A stretch of DNA of 64,000 bases from CAIYYO01 sp049299895. Lineage in GTDB: Archaea; Altiarchaeota; Altiarchaeia; IMC4; QMZM01. Shown one piece after another: positions 58,387-64,000 of this stretch. The stretch is from positions 158,052-222,051 of the forward strand of contig JBAQYF010000026.1 of the NCBI GenBank assembly GCA_049299895.1. The letters are read 5' to 3'. Positions within the stretch are counted from its first letter, which is position 1. Every line of letters begins with the position of its first letter. A model generated the notes under the pieces. That model did not search any database, had not been told where the DNA came from, and saw nothing but the letters and a program-made list of their open reading frames with translations. The position numbers and the translations under genes are program-made.

Positions 58387-59265
58387 TCATATCTTCGGCT
58401 TCTTGAAGGGGAAGTTCTTTATCAGTTCTTCCATTTTCTCTTTTTCTACGTAGGTTTCCCCGCCGATAGAGACTGTGAGTTCGTCTTTCACCATGCCCAT
58501 CTCGACTGCAGGACACCGATGCTTGGTTGCTATCTCGATCACTTTCTTCATCTCGGTATCAGGGACAGATATCAGGTGGGTTCCCATATAGCGGGTGATC
58601 TTTGCGTAGGGTATGCTGGTTATGTTTATCCCCTTCTTTGATTTGATGAGCATCTCGCACATGTTGCCAAACCACCCCCCGCGGGAGCAGTCTTTTGCGG
58701 CGTGTATCTCTACGCCGCTTTCAACGAGGTCTATTATCGTGTCGAATTTCACCTTCGCTCTTGCCACGCGCTCGCCGGTCTCTCCTTCCACAACTTCGCC
58801 TATCATGAAGACCTTGTCTCCCGATTGCATCGCCGAATCGGGTATCGGCTTGTTTATTATCTTTCCTACTACGACGAATGAAACACACGGGAGTAATAAG
58901 TCTTCCATCTGCGTGTTTCCGCCGACTATGGGAACGCCTAAGCCGTCGCTCTGCTTCTTTATGTCCTCGCAGACCTCCTCTGCTTCGGTCATGTTGGATA
59001 CCTGCATGGCATCCATCGCGTATAAGGGCTTTCCACCCATGACAACGATGTCGGAAACGGTGTGGATCAATCCGGTCTTTCTGCCGATCTTCAGGGGGTA
59101 AGGGCCTTCCATGTTTATGACCGTGTCTCCGACGACTACTGCATCGTCTCCCTGTCTTATCCCATAGGTCAGGCCGTCTACCTTCTCGTCCATATGCCAG
59201 AATACTTTCCTTACAGGGTTTGTTTCCAGCATGTGGTCGATAGCCCGTTTTACTTCGTGATCCAT
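58387..59265 (-). CDS. AIR-synthase-related protein (PurM/SelD/HypE superfamily)
   Basis: 292 residues. IRQGDDAVVVGDTVINMEGPYPLKIGRKTGLIHTVSDIVVMGGKPLYAMDAMQVS contains the ATP-binding part of the superfamily, and GVPIVGGNTQMEDLLLPCVSFVVVGKI plus HAAKDCSRGGWFGNMCEMLIKSKKGINITSIP the C-terminal domain. It resembles archaeal AIR-synthase-related proteins (methanogenesis-marker-2-like) more than true PurM, which is elsewhere in the window. HypE would be of interest for the hydrogenase, but the HypE C-terminal PxxC tail is absent here (it ends FPFKKPKI). The substrate is unknown. Confidence 0.78.
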   Translation of the reverse strand: MDHEVKRAIDHMLETNPVRKVFWHMDEKVDGLTYGIRQGDDAVVVGDTVINMEGPYPLKIGRKTGLIHTVSDIVVMGGKPLYAMDAMQVSNMTEAEEVCEDIKKQSDGLGVPIVGGNTQMEDLLLPCVSFVVVGKIINKPIPDSAMQSGDKVFMIGEVVEGETGERVARAKVKFDTIIDLVESGVEIHAAKDCSRGGWFGNMCEMLIKSKKGINITSIPYAKITRYMGTHLISVPDTEMKKVIEIATKHRCPAVEMGMVKDELTVSIGGETYVEKEKMEELIKNFPFKKPKI

Positions 59266-59335
59266 CTTGAAAAAGAGTTATTAGAGTCTTAAATAGGGGA
59301 TTGAACCAATAAATTCCAGAAAAGAGGGCATTAGG

Positions 59336-59440
59336 CAGTCATGCCGTCAAAGACGGCACCTTTTGCCATCAGGCATGCCTTTAGGCACTTTGGGGATGAA
59401 ACAATCCCTAGAGGGAGGGTCCTGACGGTCAGCTCCCCAT
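59336..59440. repeat. Stem-loop element, left copy flanking the abortive-infection-like gene
   Basis: Contains TGCCGTC-AAA-GACGGCA (59342-59358), the palindrome AGGCATGCCT (59371-59380) and TGACGGTCAGCTC (59423-59435). The order, stem-loop first, T-rich middle, TGACGGTCAGCTC last, is repeated at 60480-60585, although the stems differ in sequence. The two copies are in the same orientation. Confidence 0.6.
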
Positions 59441-59508
59441 GAACCTTTAAGAAAGGTTCACGAAAGGACCTATCTTCGCAAAGCTCGATAGGTCTGACAC
59501 TACGTAGT
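59440..59508. repeat. Further perfect stem-loops before the abortive-infection-like gene end
   Basis: TGAACCTTT-AAG-AAAGGTTCA (59440-59460), GACCTATC and GATAGGTC (59467-59474, 59487-59494, 12-base loop) and the palindrome ACTACGTAGT (59499-59508). The stop codon of the adjacent gene lies within the last palindrome. Confidence 0.65.
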
Positions 59509-60426
59509 CTCCCGATAATGATGTATAAGGAATACTATAAATGTTCCAGATAGATGTATTGCAAATTCAGCATAACTTTTGTCTACGACCACTTCTTTTA
59601 GGCCTTTACCGTGGTCTGCTCCCTTCTCATTCCGCGTTACAGGCAAACACTGAAGCAGGTTTTTTAATTGAACCCCCAGGGATTCATAGTATGGCGGCAG
59701 AAACGGCTGTCCGTTCCGCTTATGTGCCATTAAGTCTTTAATCAACTGAGTTGCATCTCCTGTATCCTTACTTAGGATGACCTTCATAACACTCTCGAAC
59801 GAACTGTTCGCATAAGTAATTGCTTCAGGATAATTCTTTTTTGTATAATGTCCTAGAGCTTTCTCAAATTCCATCAAAGGAGCCTCGAAACCCTTTCCTT
59901 CGAGCAGATTAAGAGCATTCTTTACAACCTCTTGATGCAAATATTTCGAATCTGTCCTTACAATCAGAAAATCATAATCTGTCCTTATAATTTCATACCC
60001 AATTTTATCTAGTTGAAAGATATCATTAGTGTCCTGAATGAAAGCAGTTACATCCTTGAAGGAGGATACGTACGTAGATGCACCCAACAAGTTTATTCGA
60101 GACTTACTCAAATTTTCTTGCCCGAGATATAGGCATAGTTGTATACAATCTAAAAAATGATCCACCTCGCAAGTAACCATATAATAATGGATAGCCTCGT
60201 CCCTTGTTTCATTCTCATTATTATATAGTTCAAGTATGCCATACTGTTGGACAATTTTAGTCCTTAAATCAAACCAAAAGGAATAACCTGGATGAACGTC
60301 AAAAATCTTGCGTATAAGGTAGAATATCTTTCGACGGGTTTCCACTGGAATTGTATCATAGGTGTAAAAATCAGTTTTGCCCTCTTTCCGCCTCTTTTCG
60401 ATCGAGAAAAGATTCTTATGAATCAT
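59500..60426 (-). CDS. Abortive-infection-like protein (Abi_C / HEPN type)
   Basis: 308 residues from the ATG at 60426; the frame is open to 60588, but that part crosses a stem-loop element and reads unlike protein. The N-terminal part (SIEKRRKEGKTDFYTYDTIPVETRRKIFYLIRKIF) resembles the AbiJ-NTD4 type domain of phage-defence proteins. The C-terminal part (ANSSFESVMKVILSK ... VTRNEKGADHGKGLKEVVVDKSYAEFAIHLSGTFIVFLIHHY) carries the RN-x-x-G-x-x-HG motif of Abi_C, a HEPN-like RNase fold. It is AT-rich compared with its neighbours. It stands alone between two related stem-loop elements, which suggests insertion as a cassette. RNA cleavage on infection is the family expectation, not shown. Confidence 0.78.
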   Translation of the reverse strand: MIHKNLFSIEKRRKEGKTDFYTYDTIPVETRRKIFYLIRKIFDVHPGYSFWFDLRTKIVQQYGILELYNNENETRDEAIHYYMVTCEVDHFLDCIQLCLYLGQENLSKSRINLLGASTYVSSFKDVTAFIQDTNDIFQLDKIGYEIIRTDYDFLIVRTDSKYLHQEVVKNALNLLEGKGFEAPLMEFEKALGHYTKKNYPEAITYANSSFESVMKVILSKDTGDATQLIKDLMAHKRNGQPFLPPYYESLGVQLKNLLQCLPVTRNEKGADHGKGLKEVVVDKSYAEFAIHLSGTFIVFLIHHYRETT

Positions 60427-60479
60427 AGTCGTGGAATTATCTTCAGTATATAAGCAGATTACACGAATAAAACAGGTCC

Positions 60480-60585
60480 ATGTCAGTGCCATCCCAAGGA
60501 TGGCACCCCTTTTTCTTTTGGGGTCGTGAGCACTTTTCTTTTTCGAGAAAAAGAAAAGGGGTACTATGACGGTCAGCTCGCCCAT
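60480..60585. repeat. Stem-loop element, right copy flanking the abortive-infection-like gene
   Basis: Contains GTGCCATCC-CAA-GGATGGCAC (60486-60506), CCCC with GGGG around a pyrimidine run (60507-60523), GTCGTGAGCAC, the palindrome CTTTTCTTTTTC with GAAAAAGAAAAG (60533-60544, 60547-60558) and TGACGGTCAGCTC (60568-60580). The first stem and the T/A palindrome also occur after tRNA-Phe. The gap up to 60654 holds no gene. Confidence 0.65.
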
Positions 60586-60654
60586 CAATCATCACAAGTC
60601 AGTGGTTGTTCGCATCATCATTCCGTCTATATTATAATAGAGTGGGGGAATAAA

Positions 60655-61383
60655 TCAGAGCATTGCTCCTGCAATCTTTTCGAATTCCAGGAGTAGTTCC
60701 ATTACGTCCTTTATCTCTCCTCTGTGCTCGGTTGTTACCTTTGCGTGCTTTCCTTCCACTATAAACTTGTCTATGTCAGCCTTCAGGGCTCTGGCTCTGA
60801 ATTCCCTGCTTAGTTGTCCTATCAGGTTGGGCCTGTTCGTAAGGATCGTGTACTTCGAGTCGAATATTTTATCGTCAGTCGAGGAGTATCTTGTTTTTCC
60901 AATCGTTTCGTAGTCTCTGAGGCGTCTTTTGTGTATTATTTCGAGGCGTATCTTTGTGTTTTTCCGCAATTCTGCTTCGTATTGCGTTTCCAGGGTTTTC
61001 CTGTCCCAGTAAATATACAGTTCTTTGTATATGTGTTCGTCCTTGTATTCGGCTATGGCGGTTGCTGCGTTTTTCTTGTCTTCGCTGTGCACGGCGTAGT
61101 TCTTGAATTGTTTTTCGTATTCTTTCAGGGCGCTTTCTATTCCCCCGCCGGGCATCCTGTTCAGAATGGTTGCAGGCTTCATGTGCCTTCTGAGGATCAT
61201 GTAACTGAAGAGCGGATAACCCGGTATGTCCAGCAGGCTTGCATCCTGGCGGGATAACAGGAATACGCGGTACATTATCGCCGTGTATATGAAGAATGTG
61301 GCGATAGCCGTTGTCACAAGCAGGAGGGCCCATCTAAACTGGTCTATCAAGAGCAAACCCAATGAAAACATAGAATCGTCCAT
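60655..61383 (-). CDS. Membrane protein, unknown function
   Basis: 242 residues. One clear membrane helix near the N-terminus (WALLLVTTAIATFFIYTAIMYRVFLL, 18-43) is followed by a soluble, highly charged helical region (ALKEYEKQFKNYAVHSEDKKNAATAIAEYKDEHIYKELYIYWDRKTLETQYEAEL), likely cytoplasmic and coiled-coil in part. I do not recognise the family. It is divergent from lysS with 63 bases between the starts. Confidence 0.68.
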   Translation of the reverse strand: MDDSMFSLGLLLIDQFRWALLLVTTAIATFFIYTAIMYRVFLLSRQDASLLDIPGYPLFSYMILRRHMKPATILNRMPGGGIESALKEYEKQFKNYAVHSEDKKNAATAIAEYKDEHIYKELYIYWDRKTLETQYEAELRKNTKIRLEIIHKRRLRDYETIGKTRYSSTDDKIFDSKYTILTNRPNLIGQLSREFRARALKADIDKFIVEGKHAKVTTEHRGEIKDVMELLLEFEKIAGAML

Positions 61384-61446
61384 TTTGCCCGGATCATTAC
61401 CTGTGGAGGTATCTGTTATTTATCGGTCGGGCCTTATATATATACC

Positions 61447-63018
61447 ATGCAGGAGGAGCAGGAGCACGGCCACTGGGCCGACGAGGTCGCCCAGGAGCTA
61501 TTGAAACGGGGAGGAAAGCAAGTCATAGAGACCGGAACGTCCATCTCGGGAATACCTCACATAGGGAATGCAAGCGACGTCATACGGGCTGACGCCATAC
61601 ACAAGGTGCTTGCCGAGAAAGGCGCAGATGTAGAACTCATATGGGTGGCGGACGATTCCGATCCCTTCAGGAAGGTACCCCGCGGCATGGAGGTCCTCAA
61701 GGACTACCTGGGCTACCCGGTTAAAGACATCCCCGATCCCTACGGCTGCCATAAGAATTTCGTAGACCACTTTGTTTCCAAATTCGTAGAGGAACTGTCA
61801 TCCTTTGGCGTAAAGCCTACTATCTATTCCGGAACAGAATTATACAGGTCAGGAGCCCTCTACGAGGAGATAAGGACCGCGCTCGACAAATCCGCACAGA
61901 TAGCAGAGATACTCAACAAATTCCGGACAGAACCCCTTCCAGCGGATTATATTCCATATACCCCCATATGCGAGAAATGCGGACGCATATCGACAGCCAA
62001 AGCGTATAAAAGAGAGGGCGACCTGGTATACTACGTCTGCAAGACCACGAAAGTATCCGGCGGGGAAGCCGAAGGCTGCGGGCACGAAGGCGTCGCAGAC
62101 ATACGCAAAGGAATGGGGAAAATGCCCTGGCGCGTGGAATGGGCCGCAAGATGGCATCACTTCAAAGTAACGTGCGAACCGCTTGGAAAAGAGCACGCAT
62201 CCCAGGGAGGATCATTCTGGACATCTATTGAAGTAACCAAGAAGATATTCGGCTGGGAGCCGCCCATGCCTGTAATATACGAATTTTTCACGCTGAACGG
62301 GGAGAAGATATCTTCATCCAGAGGCAACGTTATCACCCTGGAAGAATGGGAGAGGATATGCGAACCTGAGGTCTTAAAGTTCCTCATGTACAAGCGCCTG
62401 AACAAGCAGAGGGACATAAACCTGCTTACTATCCCGGTCCTCGTGGACGAATACGACGAAGCAGAGAGATTCTTTTTTGCACCCCCGGAGACGGCAAACG
62501 AGGACGCATCAAAGGCCGCCCGAAGCTACTTCTTATCCCGGGTAGGAGAGCCGAAAAACCTCCAGGTTCCGTTCACTTTATGTACGACCCTGTCCCAGAT
62601 AATCCCGGACCTGGACATGGAAAGAATCGGAAAAAAGCTTGCAACACTCGGCTACAAGGACTTTGACTCCGGCAGACTGGAAAGAAGGCTTAAATGCTCC
62701 AAGAACTGGATAGAGACCCGCGGGCCGGAAAACCTGAAATTCAAGCTTTTAACAGAGGCAGAGTCCAGGACCGAGTACGACATGCTATCAGAGAAGCAGA
62801 AAGACGCGCTGAAAAAGCTCGTAGGAGAAATCAACTCGGACATTGTCCCGGAAGCATTCCACAAGAGGATATACGAGACCGCCCGGGGAACGGACCTAAA
62901 GCCCGACCAGCTCTTTTTGGCGATATACCGGGTATTGATAGGAAAAGAGCGCGGACCCAAAGCCGCAAGCTTCCTGCTATCCCTGGACAGGGATTATATA
63001 CAGAAAAGATTCATTTAA
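61447..63018 (+). CDS. lysS: Lysyl-tRNA synthetase, class I
   Basis: A 523-residue class I LysRS, found mostly in archaea. HWADEVAQELLKRG at the N-terminus, the HIGH-type GIPHIGNASD near residue 37, the zinc motif CEKCGRIST with CKTTKVSGGEAEGCGHEG, and the KMSKS-type EKISSSRGN near residue 285 are intact. Length is normal. A TATA-like TTATTTAT at 61415-61422 lies about 28 bases before the ATG, suggesting a leaderless message. Confidence 0.96.
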   Translation: MQEEQEHGHWADEVAQELLKRGGKQVIETGTSISGIPHIGNASDVIRADAIHKVLAEKGADVELIWVADDSDPFRKVPRGMEVLKDYLGYPVKDIPDPYGCHKNFVDHFVSKFVEELSSFGVKPTIYSGTELYRSGALYEEIRTALDKSAQIAEILNKFRTEPLPADYIPYTPICEKCGRISTAKAYKREGDLVYYVCKTTKVSGGEAEGCGHEGVADIRKGMGKMPWRVEWAARWHHFKVTCEPLGKEHASQGGSFWTSIEVTKKIFGWEPPMPVIYEFFTLNGEKISSSRGNVITLEEWERICEPEVLKFLMYKRLNKQRDINLLTIPVLVDEYDEAERFFFAPPETANEDASKAARSYFLSRVGEPKNLQVPFTLCTTLSQIIPDLDMERIGKKLATLGYKDFDSGRLERRLKCSKNWIETRGPENLKFKLLTEAESRTEYDMLSEKQKDALKKLVGEINSDIVPEAFHKRIYETARGTDLKPDQLFLAIYRVLIGKERGPKAASFLLSLDRDYIQKRFI

Positions 63019-63061
63019 GCCTCATTTTTAATCGATGGAAGATATAATATTAAGATAGAAA

Positions 63062-63793
63062 ATGTTTCACGCAGTAATCTCCGACACCAAGGCATGGAAA
63101 AACAGCATAGAAGCAGTCGCTGCATTGATCGACGAGGGAACGCTACAGATAGACGATAAAGGGATCAAATTAAGGGCGATGGACCTATCCCAGATAGCGC
63201 TCGTAGACCTGGAACTACCTGCAAGCATCTTTGAAGAATACAAGGTAGAAAAAGCAGTGAACATCGGAGTAGATTTTGCCGAATTATCAAAGATCATAAA
63301 AAGGCTGCGCACGGACGACCGAATAGAACTCACGCTCGACACAAGATTCAAGATGGTATTCAAAGGAGACACCACAAGAAGCTTCTCCCTAGCCATAATC
63401 GAATCCACGTCAATGCCCCCGAAAGAGCCGAAGATCGAATTCGTAACAGACCTGAAGATAATAGCAAACACACTAAAAGAAGCGCTCAAAGACGCGGAAC
63501 TAGTCAGCAACCACGTCACCCTGAAGATCGGCGAAGGATTCTGGATAAAAGCAGACGGAGACACAGGATCAGTAGACATCAAATTCGAAAAAGACAAACT
63601 GATGAGCATAAACGCAAAACAAGAAGCAAAAGCGGTGTTCGCGCTCGATCAACTAAACAACCTGTTGAAGGCGTCTGACGCACAATCAATCATCCTGATA
63701 AAGATGAGAGCGGACGCACCGATCAGGATAGAATACGCGATAGGCGACGGACGGGTTATCTATTACCTTGCGCCGAGAATAGAGAGCGTATAA
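63062..63793 (+). CDS. pcn: DNA polymerase sliding clamp PCNA
   Basis: 243 residues. FHAVISDTKAWKNSIEAVAALIDEGTLQIDDKGIKLRAMDLSQIALVDLELPASIFEEYKVEK starts the first domain; GVDFAELSKIIKRLRTDDRIELTL is the signature, and the C-terminus reads IEYAIGDGRVIYYLAPRIE. Length is normal for a homotrimeric clamp. It may be co-transcribed with lysS, 43 bases upstream. Confidence 0.96.
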   Translation: MFHAVISDTKAWKNSIEAVAALIDEGTLQIDDKGIKLRAMDLSQIALVDLELPASIFEEYKVEKAVNIGVDFAELSKIIKRLRTDDRIELTLDTRFKMVFKGDTTRSFSLAIIESTSMPPKEPKIEFVTDLKIIANTLKEALKDAELVSNHVTLKIGEGFWIKADGDTGSVDIKFEKDKLMSINAKQEAKAVFALDQLNNLLKASDAQSIILIKMRADAPIRIEYAIGDGRVIYYLAPRIESV

Positions 63794-63797
63794 AGAT

Positions 63798-63844
63798 CTT
63801 TTTTTATTAATTTTTTGTATCCATTAGCTTGGGCGCCGCCTAAG
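63798..63844 (+). terminator. T-runs and hairpin after pcn
   Basis: Two T-runs (63798-63805 and 63811-63816) follow the stop, and CTTGGGC (63828-63834) pairs with GCCTAAG (63838-63844, one G-T pair) around a three-base loop. Termination is likely. Confidence 0.5.
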
Positions 63845-63873
63845 AAACACCCCGCTTCTTAAATGAAGGAGAT

Positions 63874-63927
63874 ACTGCGTAAAACATCCCATATACGGGT
63901 TTTTTACGCAGTTTACTGCGTAAAAAA
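63874..63927. repeat. Triple ACTGCGTAAAA repeat with 13-base palindrome
   Basis: ACTGCGTAAAA occurs at 63874-63884, inverted within TTTTTTACGCAGT (63900-63912), and again in ACTGCGTAAAAAA (63915-63927). The last two form a perfect 13-base inverted repeat with a two-base loop. No gene is visible from 63794 to the right edge, so what these sites serve lies outside the window. Confidence 0.7.
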
Positions 63928-64000
63928 ACTAGTTATGTGCAATATGTGTGTCGCAGCATATCTTTTAGGAAATCAAAAGAGCATCCATTGACGCTATGAC

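Noticed and set aside
58387..59265. HypE, the hydrogenase maturation factor
   Set aside because: HypE ends in a short tail with a reactive cysteine (PxxC); this protein ends FPFKKPKI.
60427..60588. N-terminal extension of the abortive-infection-like protein
   Set aside because: The extension is translated from the stem-loop element (GELTVIVPLFFFSKKKSAHDPKRKRG), whereas the ATG at 60426 begins a sensible domain.

Overview
The window is archaeal chromosome, densely packed and on both strands. This rests on gene content: diphthine synthase, Hel308, PCNA, class I lysyl-tRNA synthetase, GatD, eL33 (L35Ae), Spt5, Sec61-gamma type SecE, archaeal 4-phosphopantoate--beta-alanine ligase and pyruvoyl arginine decarboxylase. 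TATA-box promoters with short or absent leaders fit. The S-layer protein is of the Methanococcus type. Class III (pilin-like) signal peptides and several Cys-rich, modular secreted proteins resemble what is common in DPANN and Altiarchaeota-like lineages. Intact routes for NAD, purine, pantothenate, leucine-type and polyamine synthesis argue against an extremely reduced symbiont. The lineage cannot be fixed from sequence alone. No methanogenesis genes are seen.

Layout. 1-3.4 kb: partial FAD oxidoreductase, fumarase beta, pantothenate-pathway ligase, dphB. 3.5-7.8 kb: S-layer gene and, upstream of it, a membrane-tethered winged-helix protein. 7.9-12.4 kb: tRNA thiolation enzyme, Hel308, LeuD. 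12.5-18.3 kb: a DUF134 regulator and a complete echABCDEF [NiFe] hydrogenase operon. 18.3-20.7 kb: TspO and two tandem AbrB-PhoU regulators. 21-23.2 kb: cyclase, pdaD and speB (arginine to putrescine). 23.3-27.7 kb: a one-strand oxidative-stress and Fe-S island (ferritin-like protein, peroxiredoxin, thioredoxin-reductase-like flavoprotein, SufC, SufB, rubrerythrin). 27.8-29.7 kb: Ogg2 glycosylase, DUF192 lipoprotein, SdpI-like protein. 29.7-38.2 kb: five large or membrane-anchored surface proteins with Cys-rich modules, plus an aldolase. 38.2-43.5 kb: GatD, macro domain, zinc ribbon, TsaC, NadC, pilin-like protein, PurM. 43.7-46.5 kb: OLD-type ATPase/nuclease, a half-length NFACT-R protein and a small membrane protein. 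46.5-50.6 kb: ftsZ-secE-spt5-rpl11-rpl1-rpl10. 50.7-53.4 kb: a giant Thr-linker surface protein. 53.5-56.5 kb: porGDAB. 56.6-61.4 kb: eL33, tRNA-Phe, PH-domain proteins, an AIR-synthase-like protein and an abortive-infection-like gene, amid a dense set of stem-loop elements. 61.4-63.8 kb: lysS and pcn.

How it fits together. Pyruvate:ferredoxin oxidoreductase makes reduced ferredoxin, which the Ech hydrogenase can use to evolve H2 and pump ions: a fermentative, anaerobic energy scheme. The stress island would protect those Fe-S enzymes. The least explained parts are the stem-loop elements that flank the abortive-infection-like gene and sit around tRNA-Phe (56.5-60.6 kb), the Cys-rich secreted module family (30-38 kb), and the stress island with its unusual flavoprotein. 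No stretch over 300 bases lacks a gene; the longer gaps (155-235 bases) are described as features where they hold something.
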